This document shows positions 44,951 through 56,266 of a DNA stretch of 64,000 nt, piece after piece. The notes beneath the pieces were generated by a model that ran no database searches, was not told where the DNA came from, and saw only the letters and a program-made list of their open reading frames with translations. This DNA is from Isoetes taiwanensis. Lineage: Eukaryota; Streptophyta; Lycopodiopsida; Isoetales; Isoetaceae. Positions within the stretch are counted from its first letter, which is position 1, and each line of letters opens with the position of its first letter. The DNA lies in contig JAJEKV010000004.1 of the NCBI GenBank assembly GCA_021234155.1, positions 15,017,688 through 15,081,687 of the forward strand. The letters are read 5' to 3'. The position numbers and the translations under genes were made by a program.

Positions 44951-47900
44951 CCTGTAACATTGACTGGATTTAAGGCACCAAATACTTGTGCTTGCAGACC
45001 TCTTTATGAGTTTTATCTCAACTTGAATGGTGGTATCACAGGATGAATTTGTGCCAAGGTGCAGCGTCTGAATGAGCATTTTTTCGTCTCTTATTTGTTA
45101 TCCAGTAACAAGCTTTTCTGAAACTAACTAGCCTTATATTGCAGCCTATAATTTCTCAAACTATCCAGTGCATACCATGAAGTTAAGGTAACCTTTCTAT
45201 AATTTTTCTATTTTTTTCTCGTGGAAATACAAGTTAATGTTGCTTTGTTTCCACTTTGTGCATATTTGTTAGTAGTCGACGTGGTGTTGTTTCTGCTTTC
45301 ATATGCAATTATGGAGTTTCACTTGCAGGCATACAGAAGGACTATGTCCTGTTAAGGTCTTAGGTGAGTGAACATTTAAAGATAAGTTAGTTGTATATGA
45401 TACCACTGTTTGGAGAATGTTGAGATAGTTTCACTCACTTCTAATTTGTAAATGGCAGAAATGGGCAAGCGACCATTTGGCACTGGCTTGTGAATCTTCA
45501 TTGCACTTTTGCAGACCTTCTTGCTACTGTTCCTTTATCACTTTTTGCAGTGAGGTGCACTTGCTGCAAACTTTTCTTCATGTTTATTGCAGTACCTTAC
45601 AATGTGAGAGTGGGGAGGGTGCAAATGACCAGGAATTGCAGCACGAGTTGTTCAATTTGTGTCAGTTTAGTACATTCTGGATATGCGGTATCCATGAACT
45701 TGGAACTTGGAACTGCATTATGATACATGAATTGAACTTGAACAAACAAAATTTCGAAATTTACCAATGGCTATACTTTGAGAGAAAGACTACGAATTTA
45801 TATGAAACTACATGGCAATGTTGACCGATCCGACTTCCACTATGAGCAGACCCATTGATAGTACAAAAACTTGTATATATATATATATACAAGTTTTTGT
45901 ACTATCAGTGGGTCTACGAACTATGGTTCACGAACATCTGAGAACAAAATCCAAGCTTAAATAAATCAAGGTCTAAAGTCGAGTGTCAAGAATTAAGTTA
46001 GAAGAAGTCAAATCGAATCTAATTGAGTTGCACTATGACCTCATAATATGCACACCACTGTCATATGCACACCACTGTCAGTGCTATCTCTATGCTATCC
46101 TTGATAGTTATTAACAGACGTAGCAGACATAGTTATTCATTGATAGGTTGGTTGGAAATGGGGCACAACTACATACCAGATTACCCCTTAAGTTCAAGCA
46201 AGAAAGATTTCAAAAAGAATTCTAGGCTCCTTCATCTCCAATCTTCGCTTCGATATTCTCACCCTGAAAATAACAATATAATGGTACAAAGCTAAAGGAC
46301 GAACATTAGCCAAAAAAACAACACCTTATAAGCCCTCCTTGCTACTAAAGAAGCTAACACAAGTGCAAGAGGCTATCCTTTAAATCAATTTTGCTCGATA
46401 GAAAAGCCGACATTTCATCATTTATATATGCGTTTTTAGAAAGAGGCATTACAAAGAGGTCTCAAACCTTTCCATCGATAGTATTCCTACCAAATTGTTA
46501 AATTATTCTGCACGTTGTACACTCGTTCAAAATCTTTATCTTCCAAAAGAAATTGAGCTTCCAGTCGAGATGAATGGAAATTTCATAGGCCCGGAACGAG
46601 TAGCATTCATTATCTAATAGGCTACACGTTAAGTCACATATATATGGGTGCCAACTTCCTTGAGATCCCATTAAATTTCCTTAAAAGTCAAACTGACACG
46701 TTTGAATTTTTTTAGACAACTTCAATTGAGTCCATATGAGCAAATTTCGTAGGGTTGTAAATCTTATAACATGTAAACATAGGTGTTATTATTGGAATGC
46801 CATTCCCAAAAAATAACCGAAATTGCAATATGGTGATTGCGTCTAGTGTAGATATTTAGCTAATTTTTTAACAAAATAAGCCATGCAAATCGGAATCCTT
46901 CTATGAAGTCATCAACCTAGAATGAACTCATATCTGTCAAACAAATCAGTGGTCCAAATGGAGGAGCAAATGAACATGGACAACAATCTATTTTAGCAAC
47001 TATAGGCAGATGCAAAAGCCTTGTAGGCTATCAAATGGCACAAATTTAACGTTGCAATGTCAATTCTACATGTAGATATGCCAATGTAGACTAAGCCATG
47101 AGATGAAGAATAATATCTATTTAAATGGGCCAATAGTCGAAGCCTCATTTCATTCAAAAAAGCGAGTATCTCATGGTTGGGGATGCTACGAATGACTGTG
47201 GCAACTGTGCTACAAAAGAACAAATAATGTAAAATTGCGTGCGTACAACGATCGCGAAAGGTTGGATTTCTGTACCATATAAAGGCCACATTCAACAGCA
47301 TACAACATTGTTGGTATCAGGACGCACTATTGTAAAGCAAAAACCTAGGTAAAAAAACTAGGTTTAGACTTTGGTGGTTTGTTTACATAGAAACAAACCA
47401 GGTTAAATTCTGCTTGGGCTTCGAATAAGATTGCACCACGTGGCTATGTTTCATTTCTTATATGCGTAAACCATAAGAGACGCAAAGGGATCTCAAGGCT
47501 TTCATGCTATCCAACAGCTACGGCGACTCAAATAGTACTGTTCGACGTAGTCAAAATTCCTTGAAGCTGCAAATCATTCTATTGTTGTTCGAAACATAAG
47601 TTATTATCCAGGAAAAAGAGAGAAGATATATGTTAAAGAGCTCCAAGAACACTATATGAAATGAAATGTTACTCTTCAAGAACATATGGAATGTACACGA
47701 TTTTTTTCAGTCTATAACATTAAAAAGCCGAGCTATGTCTTCAGCTTGGGGGAACATTTTGTTGGACTAGTGCATGCAGATAGAACACCACCTTTATTTG
47801 GCGACATGTTATGATAGTAGTATGCCTTTTTTTCTTATGATAGTAGTATAGCTGCTCAGTTAAAATTAAAATTGCAACTCTTTTAAACAAAAAATGTCAT

Positions 47901-48030
47901 ATTTCTTCGCCCACTTAGCAGCATGAAGGAAAATAAAAAATTGAGGTTATAATTTTACCTCATAAATCCAACCATGCATTGCCCCCGAATCGAATTAATT
48001 TGAATGCTACATTCGTGTTAAAAGATTATA
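44951..48030. other. Spacer with a perfect TA-centred hairpin; no supported gene
   Basis: Frames at 45477-45824 plus and 46993-47301 minus are unassigned. The notable item is the inverted repeat at 45850-45911, listed separately. Nothing else can be supported. Confidence 0.4.
45850..45911. repeat. TA-centred palindrome (hairpin element)
   Basis: CCCATTGATAGTACAAAAAC with TTG, then (TA)n, then CAAG and TTTTTGTACTATCAGTGGG: both arms match with a single mismatch. Single arms of the same palindrome occur at 37441 (left) and at about 50855-50880 (right), each next to a dispersed repeat whose end lies in the TA tract. It may be a short MITE-like element or the empty form of an insertion site. Confidence 0.8.
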
Positions 48031-48247
48031 GGTGTTAAAAAGGGTGTTATTTAAGCACAATAAGACTTGTGTTTTATTTGAAGGGATATAATACGGTAGA
48101 TCTGGTATTAGGTGTTAAAGGTGTTATTTAAGCGCAATAAGACTTGTGTTTTATTTGAAGGGATATAATAAGGTAGCGAGGTGTTAAAGAAGGTGTTATT
48201 TAAGCGCAAGAAGTTATTTGAAGGGATATAATAAGGTAGATCTCGTA
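48031..48247 (+). repeat. Three-copy minisatellite next to the GST stop codon
   Basis: The unit GGTGTTAAA-AGGTGTTATTTA followed by AGCGCAATAAGACTTG and TTTGAAGGGATATAATA begins at 48031, 48111 and 48180, with the third copy shortened. On the minus strand it is the immediate 3' untranslated region of the GST gene, beginning at the TAA at 48248-48250. Confidence 0.8.
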
Positions 48248-49417
48248 TTAAGATAAATTCAGCAGGCAGGTTCTCAAAGCTCGGACAAACTCTAGAACTT
48301 TCTCAGGGTCTGGGAGAACTTTCTTCACAGTAGGATGCTCAGAAAAGGCCTTGAGAAACCTGTTAAGTCTGCGGCACTAATCTTCTCCAGGCAATTTAAA
48401 TCCAATTATAGTTTGCCATGCATGGAACCAACATGCAAATGGACCAAATGCTACATCCACAAACCCTATTTCATCACCTTCAAAAAAGGGTTTTCCTTTG
48501 CTCACCTTTTCAAGAGCATCATCAAGCAAAATGAACACATCTATAAGATCCTGAATTCCTTTCTTTTGCTCCTCTCCTTTTGTCGTCCAGATTCTTCTAC
48601 CTGCATCATAAACCTGCAATGCAAACTTAGAACAATCTCCTTCCTTATTTCATAGAATAATAGACCTGCAATGCAAACTTAGAACAATCTCCTTTCTTAC
48701 TTCATAGAATAATAGATTGCCTTGATCATCACCATTCAGCTAAGAAATGGCCTTCAATACCAAATGTTAATAACTAGACCCTTAGCATTTGCTACTTTGT
48801 AGCACAAAATAATTTACTTTCTTGGGTATTTTGGCTAAAAAAGTAGCGGCCTTTAACACTATCTTTATTGACTAGATCCTTAAGGGCGTCAAAAGACTAG
48901 AAAGAATCGTCTCTAAGCCAGCAAAAATAGAAAAGAAACATAATGCTTTGGTGTCAAAAACAAAAGTAAAGAAATATCAAATCATGACAGAAAGAAACAC
49001 AATGCAGCTGTTAACAATACCCTTGTAAAATCAAACACAAAGAACAGGAAGCAAAATATCTTGGAATAAAACACCTAACATATCGAATCATAAAAAAAAC
49101 GCACCTTCAACAACATCGGCCCAGAATCGAGCCACATATCTTTCATAGGGATCTTCCGGAAGCAAATTAGGACCTCTATTCCTCCAGGTATCTTCAATGT
49201 ATTCCAGGATAATAAGAGATTCACAGAGCGGCTTAGCGTTGTGGATAAGAATAGGAACATTTTTGTGAACGGGGTTAGACTCCAAAAGAAGCTGGCTTTT
49301 GTTGGCCAGATCCTGCTCCAAATATTCGTATGGAATGCCCTTGAGCTCCAAAGCAGCCTGGACTCTAAGCCCGAACATGCTCACCCATATGCTAAGAACT
49401 TTCAGTTCGTCGGCCAT
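48248..49417 (-). pseudogene. Tau-class glutathione S-transferase, two exons, interrupted by TAG
   Basis: Cytosolic detoxification enzyme conjugating glutathione to electrophiles. Exon 1 (49417-49105) starts MADELKVLSIWVSMFGLRVQ, with Ser in the WVS position typical of tau catalytic serine, then NPVHKNVPILIHN and the glutathione-site CESLIILEYI, ending FWADVVEG. Exon 2 (from 48613) reads VYDAGRRIWTTKGEEQKKGI, then GDEIGFVDVAFGPFACWF. The single intron after the FWAD segment is the family-typical place. Two defects are present. The exon 1 donor leaves phase 1 whereas VYDAG needs phase 0; a cryptic AG 13 bases further would restore frame as G-RRIW. And GAA GAT TAG TGC interrupts the frame at 48379, after which LNRFLKAFSEHPTVKKVLP runs on in frame to TAA at 48250. 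Either a recent pseudogene, a truncated protein, or consensus errors. The family assignment is certain. Confidence 0.93.
48613..48716 (-). repeat. 52-bp tandem duplication over the GST intron 3' splice site
   Basis: CCTGCAATGCAAACTTAGAA plus CAATCTCCTT-CTTA-TTCATAG recurs with a 52-bp offset (48613 and 48665). On the coding strand each copy ends in TTTGCATTGCAGG, so the acceptor and its pyrimidine tract are duplicated. The proximal copy is the one joined to the exon 2 sequence. Confidence 0.8.
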
Positions 49418-49460
49418 TGTACTTGGTCTGCTTGGCTACGGCTATGGTGACTAACTCTAG

Positions 49461-49470
49461 CTTATAAATG
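49461..49470 (-). promoter_or_regulatory. TATA-like box of the GST gene
   Basis: On the coding strand CATTTATAAG lies about 45-50 bases upstream of the ATG at 49417, preceded by ATTGGTC, an inverted CCAAT. The short leader implied is plausible for a plant gene. Confidence 0.45.
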
Positions 49471-49732
49471 ACCAATAAAATCAGGGTCGCAAAATGCAAT
49501 GAACTTTTGTTCCGGAGACACCAAGATGCTCTCATTCTTATGTTTAAGGCTTGCCTGCAAATTCAATATCGTCCAGATGACCTAAGAGGTTACCTCCAAA
49601 AAATCAGGACAAATCGAATGCAATATATAGAGGCAGCAAAGCTCGGCTGTGGCAAAGAAAAATTGTGAAAGAGACAGGTCATGGGCAAAGGGCATAATAA
49701 ATCATAGGACATTGCAGCAAATAGCACGTTAC

Positions 49733-50502
49733 CTTGTTCTTCATCACAGCCATATCTGCACCCAATTCACCAGGGGTCTCAAAACCGTAAGGGCCAACAG
49801 GTCCGTTGCCATCACCACCTTCGCACCATGTTTGACATGGGCAAACATCTGCTGCAGCTGTGAAGCATTAGACATGGGCAAAGCTGTAAGATCTGCTATC
49901 ATAGTTTGATAATTAAGAAGAGACTCAAGTCGACCTTGTCAATTTCAGCTTGGTAAGGAGTATACTGAGTATACCATCCTGGATTCTCCATTATATTACG
50001 TAATATGAACGGAGGAACAATGGTATTATAATATCCCATTCCAATGTAGGATTTAAGCAGCTTATGGTGGCCAGGCTCTTCATATGCTCCACCATCTGGG
50101 TCTCAGTAAGCCCTTCATTGAATTTGTTCAGAACCATTGGCGGCCGTTTTATTGCTTTAGGAACTGTGGCTTCTACAAGATCATCAATACTAGAAAATAC
50201 ACAGAGCTCTGCCATTATTTATTTTCTGCTCTTCAGGGCTAGCACTATTGTGCCTTCTAGCAAATGTATCAGTGGGCTTAAGGGCCTCAACGGAAATGCT
50301 TCTTGTTCCCCAGGATAATAAAAGCGGGCTAATGCCTCTAATAGAAGACAAAGAAGGGGGCACCATAGCCGAATCCGTTAACTGGAGATAAGAGGCAGAG
50401 CTTGCTTTGGAAAAAAAATGAATACGACGACATGCCCTCCGCTGCTGCTGCAAACGGCGAGCTATCTATGGATCTGGCAACAGAAACTACTGCCCGCTCC
50501 AT
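49733..50502 (-). pseudogene. Glycine decarboxylase P-protein, exon 1 with internal deletion
   Basis: Mitochondrial P-protein of the glycine cleavage system, a PLP enzyme of photorespiration. The start at 50502 reads MERAVVSVARS, the usual MERA opening of its targeting peptide. After a frameshift come [20 protein letters not shown] and SPEEQ, then [82 protein letters not shown] and PMSNAS. The sequence then jumps to [23 protein letters not shown] and GELGADM, skipping roughly 120 residues that normally include LLDEGTAAAEAM. At least four frameshifts are present, and the catalytic PLP-lysine half is absent. The coding part begins within about 15 bases of a dispersed TA-end repeat, so the native promoter is missing. 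The end at about 49733 resembles a GTAACG donor. Confidence 0.9.
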
Positions 50503-50554
50503 GGATTTGAACCGCGAAAAAGACCAGATTCTAGATCTGATGGGCCTGCTTGAC

Positions 50555-50880
50555 GGTGATTAATTTTTCTTGCCACCTCAGCATTTATTGCATTTAATAT
50601 TCGGGGCTAAATCTTGACCATTAATCCAGCAGTTTCGACGGTCTAGATTAAAAGCCCCAAAGGAAAGGGCTTTTGATCCAAACCATCGATCTCAAACATG
50701 GACGGTGGAGACGGCGACACCTCAATGTCTTATATATAAGGGGGCGCTTGGGTGGATTGAGGTGGCTTCGTCAGGACCGTTGGATCTCACAATCTAAACC
50801 GTCCAGACGGTGACACCTCGGCGTCTAGATTCAAATAATATATATATATATATATACAAGTTTTTGTACTATCAATGGGT
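50555..50880 (+). repeat. Dispersed TA-end repeat family (copy c)
   Basis: Near-exact reverse complement of 32510-32830. It contains TTGCCACCTCAGCATTTATT, TAAAAGCCCCAAAGGAAAGG and GACCGTTGGATCTCAC, then CGGCGTCTAGATTCAAATAA, a TA tract, and CAAGTTTTTGTACTATCAAT with GGG, which is one arm of the hairpin at 45.85 kb. It abuts the 5' end of the GLDP remnant. Confidence 0.8.
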
Positions 50881-53800
50881 TTATCAATCATGGCTGATGA
50901 ACATCGAGAAATAAAGTTCGAGATTAAGCAGATCAATGCAGTATGCATTTAGTCTAAAGGTGCGAACATTTAAGCTCAATTTCTCGCATAATAGCCATTC
51001 GATGAAGGTCACCATTGTTTATTAATACCTGTCGGTGAATATCGAGTTAAATTTGAATCAAACTCAAAGAGTCACGTTTGATTTATCTAGCATGACATAA
51101 AAATTGCCTAAAAGATGAATGTCTATTAGTGTCAAGAATTAAATTTGAAGAATCTATAGTGGAAGTTGCATCGGTTAACATTACCATATATTTTGATACA
51201 ACGTTGTAGTATTTCTCGTATCATGTAGTCATAGGACTTCTAGCAGTCAGAAGTTCACCATTGTATATTAGAACTTCTTGATCCACATAATAAGAATGAT
51301 TCAATTTCATGGGCAGTCGCAAGTAGAAAGTTTGTTGAACGGGACCAATCCTTACCAAATGGGGGATTACACTAAGGGGTTTATTGATATTGTCTTTCCT
51401 TCATGAATCGTAATGTTTGTCAATCGAAGAAAGCTAAAAGTTAGTTTGCGGAGAGAATCGATTTCTGCGGACTGAAAGAAATTGTCTAGAATCACTTATA
51501 ATCTAATAGCACGCTATTATGTATTTCTCGAACATTAGTACTGGTCATTTGTGATAGAAATACCTGTATGAGGAATTTACTGATGAAGTCTTAGCAAGGA
51601 GTTCTATAGATATTGTATGAGGAAATTATCATAAAGATCTTAGCAACAAGCTCTATTTCTCTATACTAATGATCATATGATCCTATAGGGTATATTGCCA
51701 TCGAATAAAATTTGCCTAAATAATATGCGAGTGCAAAGACCTTAATTGTTTCTATTCTTATAACAAATCCATCAGAAACTTAACTTTCTAAAGTTCCAAA
51801 GAAAGTCTTGCTAGTCGTATGTTGATTTAAATGTGCCTAGACACACAACACCACATGTTCTTATCACACACGTTCTTATCAGCTAGTCCTTTAACACCAC
51901 ATTCTTATGAGTCTTTTGAGCACTAAAACCCTACTCCACTATAATAATAAGAGCTACCATCACTAATATCGTCTGCTTGCTATGACATCTAATTTATGTC
52001 TATTCTGTAGATCATTTGTTGACCACAATTTTGTTAATCATTTGTTGACATCAAGCAACTGCAAATTCTAAAACCCGTTTTGCAATTGTGGGTCATTTGT
52101 TGATGATGTGAAGGTTACTATGTATGCATTGGCAATGCATAATTCAGGAACCAAAGACTACATCTCTTGACATCTATTTCTGTCTTTTTGTTGCAAGTGC
52201 CGCTTTCACATCATAATCACCTCTTATATTTTTAACATCTAGTAATCTCATAGTTGAAATCTTTTGTGCCAAAAGTAACCTGTAAACAAAGGATCTAAGA
52301 GCATGTAACTAATTTGCAACTAGCACTTCCATCACGTGCATAGTTCAAAGCAAGCCTATTAATTGCTGCAGATGTGGGAATAGAGCAGGCACTAAAATAT
52401 GCGAAACAATAGGTATAGAACACATGCTGGCATTTGGGACATATTACATGTATCGTAGAAGCACGTTTATTGACTGAATTTTGTAGGCTTTCCATATCCA
52501 TATAATTGAAAGAGGGAGAGAACTGGTGAACTTTGGTATAAATCTACTACTCCAAAACAATGAATAGAATTCGAGGACAACTATGGCATTCGGATATCAT
52601 TATATATCTTCTGGCATACGAACCAAAATAAGAGGCACCATAATTTCATGCAAGATACATATGAGCATGTTTTTCTAAGAAGTTGAAGCAGCAAATATCT
52701 GGTCATAGGCAATAATTTAATGGCCCCGAAAATGACCTCTGCAGCTCTTAAAAGGGTTTTCTAAACTTAAGAATTTAGGAATTTAAGCAAATTCCTCCAA
52801 GATGTCATAGGAGATGCTATGTCGATCCGCTCTATTGTCAGTAAATGTTTTAAAACATAAAAACCGCAAACCGTTAAGACATTGCACTAAAATATGTAAG
52901 AAAAGGAGCAGTATCCGTTTAGTAGCAGAAATAGAAGGGAAAACATAGAGCTGAAAGAATGTAGCTATGCTTTAATGGAATTCTCTGAATTACCCCAAAA
53001 GCCAAATATGCTAATGTTGAGACTTTGCATTATGCTGCAATCAGAGAGATGAAAGCCGACCTTCTCATCTCTCAATCCATTTGGTACCTCTAATAATAGA
53101 ATCGACCCAGTAAATCTGCATCGCTTATTCATGTTCGCGCTATGCACATTATGTGGAATGTTCAGTCAGCCTATAAACAATGACAAAAGTATCATCATCC
53201 CAAATGCTTATCAGCCCTTGAATAACATAATTCGCCATTGCTGCCCCTTAAGGCTATAAAATGGTATGGCCTTAAAATGCCCCTTAAGCATTTAGGATAC
53301 AAAAAGTGTATGGAATTGCAAAATAGTTGCATTCATGTAATGACACATGTAGCATCATCAATATGGCGGCTTACAATATGCTTGTGCAATGCCATCATCA
53401 ACAGGATCCCAAAAAGCAACACAGCTAACATAAATTTTGGACCCACCACCACCTACAGGAGAAATTTGTCAGTATTACATCTCAGAGATTACTTACAATA
53501 AATATAGTCCCACCATATGCATGACTTGATGTCATATAAGCCAAAGGACAGAAAAAGATTCATTGTAGACACATAATAGTCATCAATGTTCATCACTGAC
53601 AATAAATAAGGAACCTGAAAGACAAAAGAATTCATTTTAGGGTTCAACAACGTTTGACTCCATACACAGACTTATATAATCCTCAATTTATTTCATCCAA
53701 ACATTTTTTGGCAGCCAATCTGACCTAAGCATGTACAATCTGCTCTCAAAGCAGTAAAATGTTTGATAATATTTTGTAGCCTACATATATAAAATTCTAA

Positions 53801-53900
53801 AGTGATCAAGATCGAGTTTGATGTGGTCAAACCAATGATGCATTCTCTTGCTTCCTGGGTTTGTTGATTGCAAGTCTTATGTAGCAGAAAACCATTAATA
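50881..53900. other. Spacer without a recognised gene
   Basis: Only short frames (for example 52295-52501 and 52965-53147 minus, 53238-53501 plus), none with a family motif. The DNA is AT-rich, with no long repeat noted. The right end lies downstream of the GDSL esterase stop codon at 53901. Confidence 0.5.
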
Positions 53901-55130
53901 TTATCTGCATTTGAAAGAAATTTTTGGGTCCTCATCATCGATATCCGAACTGAATGGAAAATCTACTTGTAGATCGGCTTCTCCTAAGCCAATTTTCTGT
54001 AGGATTTGAAGTGCTTCTGTGTACACAACCATATTGCCTTCAGAGTTTAGGGTGCGAGCCATCACTCTGACCACCACAATACTAATAGTAAGAACTCAAA
54101 TATAGGTCTTTGTCTCATATAAAAAGTAGCTTGCTTGGATCAATATCTCAAATCAAACCTGCCAGTTCGTGTGCTTTTGACATTTAGACCAAAGATCAAT
54201 TATATGTGTTCCTGTTGCTTTTGCAACTTCCACACATGCTTCTGCATACAGGCCAGCAGTTTCATTTGTCCGCTCTCGAAGACTTGTAGCACCATCTCCA
54301 TATTTGGCCCTGGATATGTAGAAGAGTCCAACAAATTGAGACCTTATATCATCGATATTCTAAGCATTTATGATGCTTTATTATGAACATAAGAAGCAAG
54401 TCTAAACCTCGCATAAATTTGACGGCCATTTTCATCTATAGGTGGTGGTGTGATTAATATAATTTGAGGTGAGTCTGGCAGCCTCTGTCACACAAAATTT
54501 CTAAGCTTGTTTGCCGAAATTTTCTAAGAAACATATTTACGCTTCAAACCTTCGGTGAGATACAATTTGAGAAAGATTGCTCTTGTATTCGAGAGATTGG
54601 AACATCTTTGGCGTGCATTTTGACCTATCCGAAGGGCACAATTATTTGCTTCAAAAAAAACAATCACCAAAGATATAGGTTTTGATCATGTCCGACAAAA
54701 AGAAAAAGCGATAACATTACCTAAATTCAGGGCAAGAATGATGCGGAAAAATAACATAATAAGCGGAGGGGGAGATGTAGAATGTTACTATTCCAAAAAT
54801 ATTGACGATTAAAAGAATGCGGATCAAATTGCGGATGCAAGAACAATGCAGGATTTCAATTCAAGGTTGTGAGTAATAGATTAAAGTACAATTTGAAAAA
54901 TGATTTAGAAGTTGATATTGAGGCATGTACCAAGGGAAAGACTTCATTCAGCAAGCAAAGTGCCCATCTCGTGTTGTATCCACTGTATCCTCGGAGAAGC
55001 ACATCTGCCTGAACTTAGATAAGTTTTCACTACAATTTTGCAGCCTGCATTGACTCTGAGAAATCTGGAAAAGTGTTCTGAGCGACTCACCTTACAGGCA
55101 TAGGTATGAGCAAGGGCAGCTCCCAAAAAT
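53901..55130 (-). pseudogene. GDSL/SGNH esterase, isoamyl acetate-hydrolysing type, multi-exon
   Basis: Lipase-like esterase related to IAH1/CPRD49. Exons in coding order: WGAALAHTYACK ending at GTGAGT (55091); ADVLLRGYSGYNTRW to LNEVFPL (55008-54931); PISLVIVFFEANNCAL, NARQ, VP and LEYKSNLSQIVSH (about 54700-54550); RLPDSPQIILITPPPIDENG RQIYAR in one exon (54484-54408); AKYGDGATSLRERTNETAGL to IIDLWSKCQKHTNWQ (54309-54159); and SDGSH then NSEGNMVVYTEALQIL to DDEDPKISFKCR-stop (54066-53901). The C-terminal catalytic Asp and His lie in SDGSH. The usual oxyanion FFGAND reads FFEANN. Most borders are correct GT-AG in matching phase, but the third exon and the SDGSH region each carry 1-base indels. 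The first exon with the GDS serine was not securely found; a candidate near 55.5-55.6 kb (NLPSFDSG) is weak. Decayed gene or consensus errors. Confidence 0.85.
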
Positions 55131-56240
55131 TAAAGTCGAAGCGAATGTAAACAGAGTAGAGAGAAAACCCAAATCGCCCCCAAGTCGTACCTCTGCCATA
55201 TAAGACTGTAAGAAAATTACATATTTGCACATACTCATCGCCATTGCCTGGGGATGCTGAAAGGGTGATGTTTATTGCAACGATAACCATGTTAAACTGT
55301 TTCTTGCACTTGGCATTTTGCAGAAAGGTCTCAAGAATATGAATTGAAAAAACTGTTTCTTGCACTTGGCAGAAAAAACTATGAATTGAAAGGTTGGAGT
55401 AATGCGAAAAGAAGTCCGGTAGATCTCTACCTGCGAAGAAGACGGCTGAAATGTCTCAAGAATATTAATCGTGCACAATAAATGCAAACAGAATCGCCAC
55501 ATACGAGTAGATTGCCCATCCAGGCCACTATCAAATGAAGGCAAGTTTCCAACGAACAACCCGGACAAACAAAACTCGAACGCAGGAAATGCCATCGGCC
55601 AACAACTCTGATGGAGGATACGACACTGATTCAAACAAATGACGCATAGGCTAGAAAAATGAAAGAGTCTTTGCCTGAGCTGCAAATACAAACTTTGCAT
55701 GAAAGAAAATGGTAGCTGCAGCTTCAAAATGATCGGTCAGGTCCTTATTTGCGATTCTTGACATGATTGAAAGCTCGAAGCTGGAGATCTTGGGGATTGG
55801 CACAGTTCGAAATAGACAAACCGGCGGGCAAATGGAAGCAGAAAAGGCCGGACTAATGGATTTCATGGATCGATCATGGTCGAATAAAGGTAAAGCCGCA
55901 TTTTAGTTCATCATCACGAGAGAGCCAACGTTGAGGCACCTCACGGACTTCCGTTTTCATCAAGCTATTCGATCTTGGTTTTTAAAGCCGTAACATTGGA
56001 TTGATCAACTTTAGCTTCTACAACACCCTGCAGTAGTTGATTAAGAATAAAAAACATCCAACTTCAACGTTTTTAGTAGATTCCAAACAGGTTGATGCTA
56101 GAGCACATAGTGAAGACCTTGCATGTACCTCAATTTTCATGATTGTGTTGGAATAATCCATGAGCTCGACTCCATGCCCCGACTTAATCTGTTCCCTCTG
56201 CAGCAGAATCAAACTTACTTCGTTATAGATGCTTGATGAG
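55131..56240. other. Upstream of GDSL exons; unassigned minus-strand frames
   Basis: The 151-codon frame at 55272-55727 and the 71-codon frame at 55651-55866 are on the same strand as the esterase and could hold its first exon and leader, but the GDS motif is not readable. A short minus exon-like piece near 56105-56215 (REQIKSGHGVELMDYSNTIM) has AG and GT borders and no known family. Confidence 0.35.
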
Positions 56241-56266
56241 ATGAATTCACTGGTAAATTAACAATA

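Noticed and set aside
50505-50530. tRNA-like B box (GGTTCAAATCC on the minus strand)
   Set aside because: No A box at the right distance and no cloverleaf. The sequence is the leader just upstream of the GLDP ATG.
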